A stretch of DNA of 64,000 nt from Streptosporangiaceae bacterium NEAU-GS5. Its GTDB lineage: Bacteria; Actinomycetota; Actinomycetes; Streptosporangiales; Streptosporangiaceae. Shown piece by piece: positions 47,374 through 55,847 of this stretch. The notes under the pieces were generated by a model, which saw only the letters and a program-made list of their open reading frames with translations, did no database searches and had not been told where the DNA came from. Location: the NCBI GenBank assembly GCA_017592665.1, contig JAGFNW010000021.1, positions 117,986-181,985 on the forward strand, given 5' to 3'. The stretch's first letter is position 1, and each line of letters starts with the position of its first letter. The position numbers and the translations under genes are program-made.

Positions 47374-48501
47374 ATGCGAGACGTGGAGGCAGAGGCGCTG
47401 GCGTTGCTGTACGAACTTGTCGGCATCGACAGTGTCAATCCGGGCCTGGTCCCGGCTGCGGCGGGGGAGGCGGAGATCGTCGAGCGCCTCCGGTCGCGGC
47501 TGCAGGGTTCGGGCTTTATCACCACAGTCGTACCGGCGCCTGGCCATGCCGATCGTCCCAGCCTGGTGGCGGTCGCGCCGGGGCCGGCCGAGTGGCCGAC
47601 CGTGGTGCTCAACGGCCACCTCGACACCGTGGGCGTGGCGGGGATGCCCGAGCCGTTCACACCTCGGCTCGACGGGGACCGGCTCTTCGGCCGCGGCGCC
47701 GCGGACATGAAGGGCGGCGTGGCCGCGGTCGTTGCCGCCGCGGAGCATCTAGTGGCGAGTAAGGCGCCGGTGCGGCCGGTGCTCGCGCTGGTGGCCGATG
47801 AGGAGGACGCCAGTCTGGGCTGCGAGGCGGTGATCGACGCGCTGCCCGGTCTTGGTATCCGGCCGGACGTCTGCCTGATCGCAGAGCCGACCGACCTGGC
47901 ACTGTGCCGGTCGCTGCGCGGATTCGCCGTCGTGCGGGTGAGCTTCCCGGGCCGCGCCGCGCACAGCTCGCAGGCAGACCTGGGCGTCAACGCCATCACG
48001 CATCTGGGCCGGTTGGTGTGTGCCGTCGACGAACGAGCCGTGGCCGTACGAGCCGGCGGCGGTGACCTGATGGTGACGCTCGCGCAGGGCGGGCAGTCCC
48101 CGTTCGTGGTGCCCGACCACGCCGAGTGCCTGGTCGAGCTCCGCACGCCGGCGGGCTGCTCGAGCGCCGCGGCTCTGGACGAGGTGCGCCTGCTGCTGGA
48201 GCCGCAGTGGCGCGCCACCGTCGAGCTGGTCGCTTCTCGCGATGGCTGGCAGCTTGATGACACCGGGCCGGCCGCCGACCTTTCCCGCCGGCTCGGGGAG
48301 GAACTGGGGACCGGCCCGACCTTCGACGCCCCGTACTGGATGGAGGCGCCGCTGTGGCAGCAGGTCTGCCCCACCCTGGTGTGCGGTCCATCCGGCGGCG
48401 GGTTGCACGCGGTCGATGAGTGGGTCGACCTGCATCAGGTCCGCGCCCTGGTCCGCGCACTGATCACCGTACTGTCCGGCTGGCGGCCCGATGCCGACTG
48501 A
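47374..48501 (+). CDS. M20-family metallopeptidase/deacylase (ArgE/DapE type)
   Basis: The 375-residue protein has the M20 zinc ligands and catalytic acids: His82 and Asp84 in LNGHLDTVG, Asp111 in GRGAADMKGG, Glu143-Glu144 in VADEEDASLGC and Glu166 or nearby in CLIAEPTDL. A lid domain (about 190-290) contains RAAHSSQADLGVNAI. Family enzymes remove acyl groups (acetylornithine, succinyl-diaminopimelate) or cut dipeptides. Its stop overlaps the start of the PLP enzyme gene by 11 bp, so the two may act on the same amino acid-related substrate. Confidence 0.88.
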   Translation: MRDVEAEALALLYELVGIDSVNPGLVPAAAGEAEIVERLRSRLQGSGFITTVVPAPGHADRPSLVAVAPGPAEWPTVVLNGHLDTVGVAGMPEPFTPRLDGDRLFGRGAADMKGGVAAVVAAAEHLVASKAPVRPVLALVADEEDASLGCEAVIDALPGLGIRPDVCLIAEPTDLALCRSLRGFAVVRVSFPGRAAHSSQADLGVNAITHLGRLVCAVDERAVAVRAGGGDLMVTLAQGGQSPFVVPDHAECLVELRTPAGCSSAAALDEVRLLLEPQWRATVELVASRDGWQLDDTGPAADLSRRLGEELGTGPTFDAPYWMEAPLWQQVCPTLVCGPSGGGLHAVDEWVDLHQVRALVRALITVLSGWRPDAD

Positions 48502-49912
48502 CCCGCGCGGGTTGCGCGGCGATGCGCCACTGCTGGATGCCTGGCTGCGCTTCGGTGAGAGCCCGCCGACGCCTTTCACCATCCCTGGCCACAAGCAGCG
48601 CAGCGACCTCGTCGGCGATGTGGTCGCCGGCGACGTCCCGCTCTACGCCGGCCTGGACACCATGAAACTGAGCACCGGCGTCCTCGCCGAGGCCGAGGCC
48701 CGCGCGGCGCGGCTGTGGGGCGCGGACTACTGCCGGTTCTCCACCGGCGGCGCGACCCACGCCAACCAGGCCGTCGCCCTGGCGGTCGCAGGCGACGGCG
48801 ACCGGGTCGTCGTCAGCCGCACCCTGCACCGCTCGCTCCTGCTCGGGCTGGCGCTGGCCGGCCTGACGCCCGTCTGGGTACGCCCTGAGATCGACCGCGG
48901 CACAGGCCTGCCACAAGGCGTCGCACCAATGACCCTGCGGCGTGCCCTGTCCGCACACCCCGACGTACGGGCGGTGTTCGTAGGCGACCCGTCCTACGTC
49001 GGGACCGTCGGCGACATCGCCGGCCTGGCCGACGCGGCACACGAGCACGGCGTACCCCTCGTGGTCGACGCGGCGTGGGCCGCCCACTTCGGCTTCCATC
49101 CCGCGCTGCCGCGCCACCCGCTCCAACTCGGGGCCGACGTCATGGTGACCAGCGCCCACAAGACGCTGCCCGCCTGGAGCCAGGCCGCGCTCGTGCTGGC
49201 CCGCACCGACCGCGTCGACCCGGCGCGCCTCGACGCCGGCATCGAGGCGACCGCGACCACCAGCCCGGCCGGGGCCATCCTCGCCAGCACCGATGCCGCC
49301 CGCGCACTGCTCCAACGGGACGGCCATGCCCTGCTCGCCGACGCCATCGCCGCCACACGCAACGCTCGTGATCTGCTGCGCGCCGTCGACGGCCTCGCCG
49401 TCCTGGACGGTCCCGCGCTCGACCCGCTCAAACTGACGCTGCTGCTGTTCGCGACCGGCGCCGACGGCAACCTCGTCGAGCAGGACCTGCTAGCCGCCGG
49501 GCTGCCGATCGAGTCGGCCGACCGCGACGTCCTCGTCGCCGTCGTCTCACTCGCCGACACCCCTGATTCTCTCGCCAGGCTGACAACGGCCCTGGCGGAG
49601 TCGGTGCAGCGGCACCGTGGCGCACCGCGGCCGGTCGCCGGACCCGCCGCGTACCAGGTCGAACCGGTCGCGTCGATGCCGCCCCGGCAGGCGTTCTTCG
49701 CCGCCACCCAGACGCTGCCGATCGAACGAGCCGTCGGGCGGATCTGCGCCGAGCTCGTAGCGCCCTATCCACCCGGCATCCCTATCCTCGCGCCCGGTGA
49801 ACAGGTCACAGCCCAAGCCCTCGCCGCCCTCGACCAAGCCCGGCTCGCCGGGGTCAGAATCGCGTACGCGGCCGACCCAACCCTCACCACCCTACGAGTC
49901 ACAAGGAAATGA
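48491..49912 (+). CDS. Orn/Lys/Arg decarboxylase-fold PLP enzyme
   Basis: The 473-residue protein has the group III decarboxylase/aminotransferase fold: TPFTIPGHKQR at the start, FSTGGATHANQAVALAVAGDGDRVVVSRTLHRSLLLGLALAG, VDAAWAAHFGFHP and the PLP-lysine in MVTSAHKTLPAWSQAA (Lys224). The C-terminal domain has MPPRQAFFAATQTLPIERAVGRICAELVAPYPPGIPILAPGE, typical of these enzymes. It probably decarboxylates a basic amino acid or analogue; it is shorter than biodegradative decarboxylases. It is translationally coupled with the M20 gene. Confidence 0.88.
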   Translation: MPTDPRGLRGDAPLLDAWLRFGESPPTPFTIPGHKQRSDLVGDVVAGDVPLYAGLDTMKLSTGVLAEAEARAARLWGADYCRFSTGGATHANQAVALAVAGDGDRVVVSRTLHRSLLLGLALAGLTPVWVRPEIDRGTGLPQGVAPMTLRRALSAHPDVRAVFVGDPSYVGTVGDIAGLADAAHEHGVPLVVDAAWAAHFGFHPALPRHPLQLGADVMVTSAHKTLPAWSQAALVLARTDRVDPARLDAGIEATATTSPAGAILASTDAARALLQRDGHALLADAIAATRNARDLLRAVDGLAVLDGPALDPLKLTLLLFATGADGNLVEQDLLAAGLPIESADRDVLVAVVSLADTPDSLARLTTALAESVQRHRGAPRPVAGPAAYQVEPVASMPPRQAFFAATQTLPIERAVGRICAELVAPYPPGIPILAPGEQVTAQALAALDQARLAGVRIAYAADPTLTTLRVTRK

Positions 49913-49947
49913 GACTCTGCCTTCCTCACGCGGCGCACGCGGACCGG

Positions 49948-50226
49948 CTATTCGTATCCGCTTGCGGCGACAAGGATCTCAGAGAAGGGGCCAGGTCGGC
50001 TCCGGTGGCAACGTCTCGCCTCGCTGGCGATACGCCGACTCCACGTCGTCCAATACTGCGGCGAGAGCTTCCAGGAAGCGATCCAGCGTCGGATTCTCCC
50101 AGGCGTCCGGTTGCGGCGGAGGTCCTGGCGCATCGTTGTGACAGCTGCGATCACGTCATCCCGCGTCGTGACGTTCGAAAGATCAACATCGGTGGCCCGT
50201 TCGGTCTCGTACACGCCGCCATTCAA
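49948..50226 (-). pseudogene. DUF7660-like gene broken by two frameshifts
   Basis: Translation begins TTRDDVIAAVTTMRQDLRRNR in one frame, continues DAWENPTLDRFLEALAAVLDD and then VESAYRQRG..EPTWPLL in another, and returns to the first frame for SEILVAASGYE. The breaks lie near 50105 and 49980 and together restore the ending. WENPTLDRFLEAL and the terminal YE are features of DUF7660 proteins, small cytosolic proteins often found among immunity genes. Either the gene is decayed or the assembly has two indels here. Confidence 0.7.
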
Positions 50227-50292
50227 CGCCGTCTCAGTGTTTTTGTGCCCGGTCGAGGGCGTCCTCGTCTGCCGCGACCAGGTCTGACAGTG

Positions 50293-50729
50293 CTAACCGC
50301 GGGGGACGCGACGATCAAGAGGCGTTGGGGGGCCTTGGTCCACGAGCAGATTCTGGATCACGTTGTTCAGGGAGTCCCCCAGCAGGCCGAACTCGTAGTC
50401 AAAGCCTCCCCAGATCTGCCCTGCTTCGTCGGCGAGGATCGTCATATGGGAGTAACCGCCGATGGGCACAAGAGTGTGGCCTGACCCCTGTGAGTAGGCT
50501 TCCGCCCACCCGGATCTGACATGCGAGCGGCATAGGCCCCGTCAATCCATACGCTGCTGGGACCGTGCGCCTCTTGCATAGTGAGGCCCGAATACTCGCG
50601 AAGCAGCTTCTCTACAGCGTCGCCAACGACGTATCCCGCCTCGCGTAGTGAGGCGATGCCGCTTGCCCGCTCCCCGACGTCCCTATCCGCAAACCAACCT
50701 GCCTGTGCGAGTAGCGTCCTGCCGTCCAT
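50293..50729 (-). pseudogene. SUKH-3-like immunity gene with one frameshift
   Basis: The ATG at 50729 has GGAGGGG upstream. The first frame reads LLAQAGWFADRDVGERASGI..LREAGYVVGDAVEKLLREYSGL..GPSSVWIDGAYAARMSDPG. After a one-base loss near 50505 the second frame goes on AEAYSQGSGHTLVPIGGYSH then MTILADEAGQIWGGFDYEFG and LLGDSLNNVIQNLLVDQGPP, ending at 50293. AGW..R at the start, L.PIGGY and G..G.S..N.I..LL at the end are SUKH-3 features. SUKH proteins neutralise polymorphic toxins. A sequencing error could also explain a single lost base. Confidence 0.75.
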
Positions 50730-51096
50730 TCAGCCCCTCCCAGGGAGTCGAGCCCTACAGTTTTACATGGTGGGAAGTGCTGCCCGCATCGGCTCATATC
50801 CGGGTAGCTCCAGACCGTCCCGTTTCACATGCTCCGGTCAGCCGGAACTTCGATCTGGAGATTTAAGTTCCCCTCGCTTCGGCGATGCTCCCAACCTGGG
50901 CGTCTTCGACTCTGATGCCTATAACGACTACACCGAGCCAGTCTCGCTGGTCCTCGCCCCATCGGATCAGAGGGAATCCAGTGCAGCGCCCGATTGCATG
51001 ACCTTTCGCAGTGGGTACCCCCGGCGAAAAGCAAGCAAATGCTTGCGACGAAATCGATTGGTCGGGAATTCTTCGGTTCATCATGATTATGCTTGT
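50730..51096. other. intergenic region, nothing recognised
   Basis: About 370 bp upstream of the SUKH-like gene. The stretch is less GC-rich than the surroundings around 51060-51095. I see no gene, and no promoter that I would defend. Confidence 0.4.
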
Positions 51097-51135
51097 GATT
51101 TCGGGGCCGACGCGGAGTGCGGCGGCCCCGAAATC
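51097..51135 (-). terminator. hairpin terminator after the His-rich protein gene
   Basis: GATTTCGGGGCC (51097-51108) pairs perfectly with GGCCCCGAAATC (51124-51135), a 12-bp stem with a 15-base loop, 9 bp after the stop of the His-rich gene. No strong U-run follows, as is common for actinobacterial terminators. Confidence 0.75.
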
Positions 51136-51144
51136 GCGGCCTCC

Positions 51145-51474
51145 TTACCTGAAGTGGCCGCCGTGCTGCCGATAGCCGTGGTGCCTCAAGCCGGGGAGGT
51201 TGTGCCGGCCGTAGTGCCAGGAGTGGCGATAGTTGGGATGCCCGTAGATGGAGTAGCCCTGCGGCCGGTGAGGTCGGTGGCCCCACAGCTGATACGCGGC
51301 GGAGCGAGCGTCGCTCTGGTGCGTGGTGATGGCGGACGCGTGCTGCGTACGGGCGTCGGCCATGGACGGCGACTGAATCCCCAGCGCCAGGCCCGCCACC
51401 GTGGTGATGGCGGCTGCGTATTTCAGGAAGCGGCGAGCCGTCCTGTCAGCCATCCCTTTCCATTGCGAAATCAT
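51145..51474 (-). CDS. secreted histidine-rich small protein
   Basis: The ATG at 51474 follows AGAGGGG. The 109-residue product has a signal peptide (RFLKYAAAITTVAGLALGIQSPSMA DA) and a short linker, then a tail dense in His, Arg, Tyr and Gly (HRPHRPQGYSIYGHPNYRHSWHY, GRHNLPGLRHHGYRQHGGHF). No named domain is recognised. Such tails bind Ni, Zn or Cu, so an extracellular metal-binding role is conceivable. It has its own strong terminator and seems monocistronic. Confidence 0.7.
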   Translation of the reverse strand: MISQWKGMADRTARRFLKYAAAITTVAGLALGIQSPSMADARTQHASAITTHQSDARSAAYQLWGHRPHRPQGYSIYGHPNYRHSWHYGRHNLPGLRHHGYRQHGGHFR

Positions 51475-52042
51475 ACATATCCCCTCTAAGTTGATCATTT
51501 GCGTACATCGCGGGGCGATGTGACGCAGAGATACCCGAAAGGGACACAGCGAATCTTCACGACCGATACGAGGAAAGCGAAACCGGAACATGTGGCAAAA
51601 TTGAGTAATCCGGCATTTCCGGACTCATTGTGAATATTTGGCGATTCCGAGGTTGGCGCGTCGGGTATAGGGCCGGGTGTGGCCGATCGGCCGCGGCGAT
51701 CCCGCGGCCCGGCGCGCGAGGGGCGACGCCTCCGCCGGCTCGAATCCGATCCTGCGACGGCCGACCATTGTCAGGTGGATCTTCCCGGTGCGGCGGGCTG
51801 GGAAGGGTTCGCGGCGATCGCGCGCCGGTTGACCGAGCGGGGCGTGCCACCGGCTACCGGCGGCCATCCGTCGGTATCAGCAATGAGTGGGAGTGAACTC
51901 AGTAGGCGGTACTGATCCCGAGGAGTCCTTGTCGACGCCAGCGTGGCTGCGGCCGGACGGCACCGCGCGTCGGGTTGAGTAGAGGCGCCGTAGTGCGTCT
52001 CGCGATGGCGACCAGTGTCGCGTGATGCCAAGGAGGCAAACG
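51475..52042. other. intergenic region, no convincing gene
   Basis: This 568-bp region lies upstream of the His-rich gene and ahead of the small frame at 52043. Plus-strand reading from about 51680 gives a basic product with EGFAAIARRLTERGVPPATGG, but no start signal or family, so I do not call it. An AT-rich part at 51590-51650 could hold the promoter of the His-rich gene. Confidence 0.4.
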
Positions 52043-52144
52043 GTGCTGCGGTGGAATGGCGGCACGGTCATGGACAAGCTCACGGTCGATGACCTGGAGG
52101 CGTCTCTCGCGAGCCTCGACCTCGCCGCGATGGCCGCCCTGTAG
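52043..52144 (+). CDS. candidate small protein (33 aa) with a perfect ribosome site
   Basis: AAGGAGG at 52030-52036 lies six bases before a GTG. The product has 33 residues: a short basic start and then MDKLTVDDLEASLASLDLAA and MAAL, an acidic helix. It could be a small regulatory protein or a leader-like peptide. There is no recognised family and nothing next to it that would modify a peptide. The ribosome site is the main evidence; a later ATG at 52070 is another possible start. Confidence 0.35.
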   Translation: MLRWNGGTVMDKLTVDDLEASLASLDLAAMAAL

Positions 52145-52230
52145 TGCCACCCGGCTGACGGACTCAGGACCGGCGTGACCCTGCCCTGGCCGCGGTTCGG
52201 GAGTAGGACGCCAAGCCTCCCAAGCTCGGC

Positions 52231-53994
52231 TCAGCTCGGCGGTCGCGCCGGGGTGCAGGACCAGCGGCCGTCGTGCCAGCCGCAGGTCTGCTCGTAGCCG
52301 GAGCGGAACGACCCGAGCCAGGGGATGTCGTCCTCGTAGCGCGTGGGCGGCGGTGTCGGCGTGAAGTTCGCCGCTTCGTCGATGTTGCCGCTCCCGTCGT
52401 AGCGTGCGACGGTCGGATAGGGGTAGACCGGCCGGGTCCGTACGACGGTGTCGTCCTGGCGCTTCGTGGCGACGAGCCGGTCGGGTGCGACGCCGTTCTC
52501 GACCCAGGCGAGGGTGGGGGTGAGCGCGTCGATCGCGTCCGGTCCCTGACCGTCACCGCAGTGGGCGACGCCCGGCAGCATGAACAGGCGGGCGAACCGC
52601 CGCGTGGGGTCCGCCCCGCCCATGCGCTCGGTGAGGGCGTGGTAATAGGCGATCGTCCCGTACGGCGAGATTGCCTGGTCTGCCCAGCCGTGCCAGAGGA
52701 CGAGCTTGCCGCCCGCGGCGCGGAAGGCCGTCAGGTCGGGGTCGCTCGCGTCGTAGATGCCGGCCTGCTGGTAGATCTCGCGAAACGTCGCCGAGTCGTA
52801 GTGCAGGTCGTGCAGTGTCGCCGCCGGCCGGGCGGACGGGTAGGCGAGGTACTTCAGCGCGTTCGTCGCGTTGCCCTCGGCCACCGCGGGGGCGCCGGTG
52901 GCGGTCGGGGTGACCCAGCGGGCCCAGTTCGCTTCCGAGCCCACGGGCTCACCCCCCGGATACATCCGCCGGCCCCGCTCGTCGCGTGGCCCGTCGTACA
53001 GCTTGCGTACGGCACCGATCTGCACGTCGGTGAGGCAGTCCGCACTGTCGGTTCCCGTGGCGCAGCGCAGGACCTGCGGATCGAACGCGCAGGCACGCGG
53101 GTCGTCGATCTGGCCGTCGGCCAGGCCGTCCCGCGCGTCGCACTCACGCAAGACAGCGGCGTGCAGCGCGGGAAGCTTGGCGGCGGTCAGGATGGGCCGG
53201 CCCTGCGCGTCGGTGTTGGCCGTGGCGTGCCAGCCCGCCGACCACACGATGAGCGACGTGAGCAACGATGCCGGCGCGCCGGCGATGATGCCGTCGAAGT
53301 CACGCGGGTAGCGCTGCGCCTCGGTCATCCCCTGATGACCGCCCTGTGAGCAGCCGTCGAAGTAGGAGTAGCGCGGGCCTTGTCCGTAGTAGAGCGTAAT
53401 GAGCCGCTTGGCGACGAGCGCGACGACGTGGTCGGACCGGTAGCCGAAGTCGACCCGGAGCTGCGGGTCGGCACCGAACGTGCCGTCGAAGCCGGAGACG
53501 CCGACGTGCCCCTCGTTGTTCGTGGCTATGACGAAATCGCCGCGGGTCAGCGGCACACACCCGTCCGTCGCGTCGGCGAAGAAGTCGACGCTCCCGCAGA
53601 AGGCCCCGCACCCGGTCTGCAGATACCGCTGCCGCCACGTCGTGGTGGGGAGGAGCACGTCGAACTGGATCTGCGGCGCCACGGTTCCCTTGACTTCGCA
53701 GGCCGCCCAGCCGTCCGGCGAGGTCGTCTCGGTCGCGGACCCAATGACCGCCGGAGCGTCAGGCGTCCCCGACAGGTCCTGCTCGGCGAGGGCCGCGCAG
53801 TCGGTCTTCGGCAGCACGACCGGAGGGCCGGAGGACGAACCGCGCGCCTCGGCAGGCGCCCCGGCCACCGCCATACTGGGTGCGACCTGACCACCGCCGG
53901 CCATCACGAGGACGGCGAGGACGACCGGTAACGCCCGGACTCCGGCGGTGCGAACGGCGCGTCCGGGCATTCGGCCCCGTAAACGAGCACGCAT
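52231..53994 (-). CDS. secreted tannase/feruloyl esterase family protein
   Basis: The ATG follows GGGGGA. The 587-residue protein has an N-terminal signal (ALPVVLAVLVMAGGG) and the tannase fold: GCSQGGHQG with Ser216 as nucleophile, HGWADQAISP with Asp near 438 and PGVAHCGDG with His near 477. Cys215 and the Cys after His form the disulfide that joins the CS-D-HC motif of this family. It hydrolyses ester bonds in plant phenolics (gallate or ferulate esters) outside the cell. A lid domain with calcium-site-like Asp residues lies between. Single gene, no partner visible. Confidence 0.9.
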   Translation of the reverse strand: MRARLRGRMPGRAVRTAGVRALPVVLAVLVMAGGGQVAPSMAVAGAPAEARGSSSGPPVVLPKTDCAALAEQDLSGTPDAPAVIGSATETTSPDGWAACEVKGTVAPQIQFDVLLPTTTWRQRYLQTGCGAFCGSVDFFADATDGCVPLTRGDFVIATNNEGHVGVSGFDGTFGADPQLRVDFGYRSDHVVALVAKRLITLYYGQGPRYSYFDGCSQGGHQGMTEAQRYPRDFDGIIAGAPASLLTSLIVWSAGWHATANTDAQGRPILTAAKLPALHAAVLRECDARDGLADGQIDDPRACAFDPQVLRCATGTDSADCLTDVQIGAVRKLYDGPRDERGRRMYPGGEPVGSEANWARWVTPTATGAPAVAEGNATNALKYLAYPSARPAATLHDLHYDSATFREIYQQAGIYDASDPDLTAFRAAGGKLVLWHGWADQAISPYGTIAYYHALTERMGGADPTRRFARLFMLPGVAHCGDGQGPDAIDALTPTLAWVENGVAPDRLVATKRQDDTVVRTRPVYPYPTVARYDGSGNIDEAANFTPTPPPTRYEDDIPWLGSFRSGYEQTCGWHDGRWSCTPARPPS

Positions 53995-54541
53995 GCGTGT
54001 CCCCCTGTTTCGCGGCGTACGCCTGACCGCGGGATCTCGGCGACGCCTGTGATCTCACGACATGAGCACCCGGACGGTAAATGTGCCGCGAGCACGTGTC
54101 AACACCGACCCGGACGTCCCGAAAATCGCGCCGGATCCTGGCCAACATTGACGCTGGTATGACTTCAACCAAACGAGCAACGCCGGCAAGTGCTGGTCAT
54201 CCTGCGCTTTCCCGCAGGTCCCACCCCACCTCGCCAACCGACGGAATGAACACCTCCGCCAGCCCCCCGCGCCGACACCGCACGCGTGAACCTGGGGGTA
54301 CGCCGTCCGATCGATCGACGCCCCCCGAACCCCGGAAACCGTCAGCAACGGCGCGAACACCAAGATGCGGTTTCTGCGAGCGCAAGATGCAGAGCCAGTG
54401 GGTCAACAGCGCCGCTCCTACCCTTCCCCCCGTGAGTACGCCCATCAGCAACAAGCTCATGCACCCCCGCAACGTCTGTGTCAGGAAGACATCCTCTCGC
54501 GGCACGTTCTTCTGCCGATGAGCGAGCGGTGGGTGGGCGAA
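53995..54541. other. intergenic region, nothing recognised
   Basis: About 550 bp upstream of the tannase gene. Open frames on both strands are short and have the codon pattern of noise. A minus-strand stretch reading GGLAEVFIPSVGEVGWDLRE (near 54210-54270) looks more protein-like than the rest but no family is recognised. Confidence 0.4.
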
Positions 54542-54886
54542 TCAAGTAGCCCGGATGTCGAGGCGTTCGGGCGATGGCAGTTCATCTGGGTCCGTCTCCT
54601 CGACGCCGACCCAGTCGATGCCGCCGAGGACCTCCCCACCCTGAGGGTCTTCGATCGTGTAAAGGAACAGACCGTTATGGGAGTCTCGAACGCCCGCATT
54701 GACTCGTATAGCCATCCCGAGGCCGCGACCGTGCTGGAAATCGATGGATGGGCACCCGCAGCCGCACGTACCGACGACGACCACTTCCGCCGCCTGGTGG
54801 CGCAGGGGTTCGACGTCCTGAAAATCAACGGCCAGCAGCGCCTCAAGCACCGCTCGCTCTCGCTGAGTCAGCGGCCTCCCGTCCAT
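54542..54886 (-). CDS. conserved actinobacterial protein with CGCGCPS motif
   Basis: The ATG at 54886 gives 114 residues: RPLTQRERAVLEALLAVDFQDVEPLRHQAAEVVVVGTCGCGCPSIDFQ, then MAIRVNAGVRDSHNGLFLYTIEDPQGGEVLGGIDWVGVEETDPDELPSPERL. The order (helix with LT.RE..VL..LL, CGCGCPSI.., LFLYT..., LGGI(D/E)WV, ELP) fits a family found widely in streptomycetes and relatives, without assigned function. Three cysteines in CGCGC may bind metal. The start is uncertain. Confidence 0.7.
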   Translation of the reverse strand: MDGRPLTQRERAVLEALLAVDFQDVEPLRHQAAEVVVVGTCGCGCPSIDFQHGRGLGMAIRVNAGVRDSHNGLFLYTIEDPQGGEVLGGIDWVGVEETDPDELPSPERLDIRAT

Positions 54887-55226
54887 GCCAATGATCGTCC
54901 CATTGGCGACGGCGATCAGCACTCCGTTATCGCCGCGAAGCGCTGCCCGTGGTCGCGGTCGTTGGGGTCGGAGTCGTCGTGGTTGCCGCTGTTGGCGCTG
55001 CAGTGGCGTAAACACCGGGTAGCCGTCCGGGAAAGGACTTCACTTCAGCCGGAAAGCGGACTCAAGCCGGTGAAATCCAAGAGTGGAGTAACGCCGCCCG
55101 CCGACGAAGGGCAGGCAGTTGCTCTGGCAGGACTGCGATCGGAAAAGTCGAATAAATGAACACTCCTGCCTATGCTAGACTCGGCCGGCGTGTTCAACGA
55201 ATTCTGGGGCAAGGAAGATATTTCTG
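54887..55226. other. intergenic region with probable promoter
   Basis: No gene is recognised in this 340-bp stretch. TATGCTAGACT at 55171-55181 provides -10-like boxes for the DUF4265 gene at 55227. Confidence 0.35.
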
Positions 55227-55751
55227 ATGTCCGGCAACAAACCAGGAGACGTCGGCGAGCCTCGCCGGGCGAAGATGACATTTGAGCTCGATTCGGCCAA
55301 TGGCTGGCCGCCGGTCGGTGCCGAATCGATCTGGGTGACTTACGTCGACGAAGATGTCGTGGCCATCGACAACGTTCCCTGGTTCATCAAGGATATAGCG
55401 GTGGCGGACCGGGTCCGGGCCCAGGTCGATGCTGCGGGAAATCTTACGCCCGGTGCGAAGATTTCCTGGGCCGGGCATCGCACAATACGCGTAGCGCCCT
55501 TTGCGGGGAGCCGGTTTTACGGCAATCTACCTGCACTTCTAGATATGTTCGTGCCATTCGGCGTCACCGGTGAGGGTATTGAGCGGTTTGGCTTGGTCGC
55601 ACTGGATGTTCCGCCGGAAGCTCAGACCGAAAAGGTCAAACGGCTTCTGGCCCGAGGCTTTGACGAGGGATGGTGGGACTATGAGGAGGGATGTATCGAT
55701 GATTCATGGGATGCATTGCCAATGGGGCCAGGTAATGGCCCAATAGATTAG
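55227..55751 (+). CDS. DUF4265 protein, immunity-like
   Basis: The ATG is preceded by AAGGAAG. The 174-residue protein matches DUF4265 in order: MTFELDSANGWPPVGAESIWVTYVDEDVVAIDNVPWFIKDIAVADRVRAQVD, then ISWAGHRTIRVAP, and RFGLVALDVPPEAQTEKVKRLLARGFDEGWWDYEEGCIDD. E.IW..........N.P.. and G..T.R are the conserved points. The family often lies in immunity gene arrays of polymorphic toxin systems; here a broken HINT pretoxin gene follows by about 100 bp. Its base composition is lower in GC than the core genes. Confidence 0.75.
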   Translation: MSGNKPGDVGEPRRAKMTFELDSANGWPPVGAESIWVTYVDEDVVAIDNVPWFIKDIAVADRVRAQVDAAGNLTPGAKISWAGHRTIRVAPFAGSRFYGNLPALLDMFVPFGVTGEGIERFGLVALDVPPEAQTEKVKRLLARGFDEGWWDYEEGCIDDSWDALPMGPGNGPID

Positions 55752-55847
55752 CGGGAGTCGCGACAATCCGGGAGACGGAGAGGCGCGGCAAGTGCACGGC
55801 CCACCAGGGCCACTTCGAGTACGACTTCATGCGACTGGTCGTCCCCG

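Noticed and set aside
51679..51915. Plus-strand frame with EGFAAIARRLTERGVPPATGG, at first thought to be a recombinase fragment
   Set aside because: The similarity to the IA..LN..G.P.P.G element of serine recombinases is too weak and the neighbouring motifs are missing.
54365..55159. A 264-codon plus-strand frame
   Set aside because: Antisense to the conserved CGCGCPS protein gene; no start signal and no domain.
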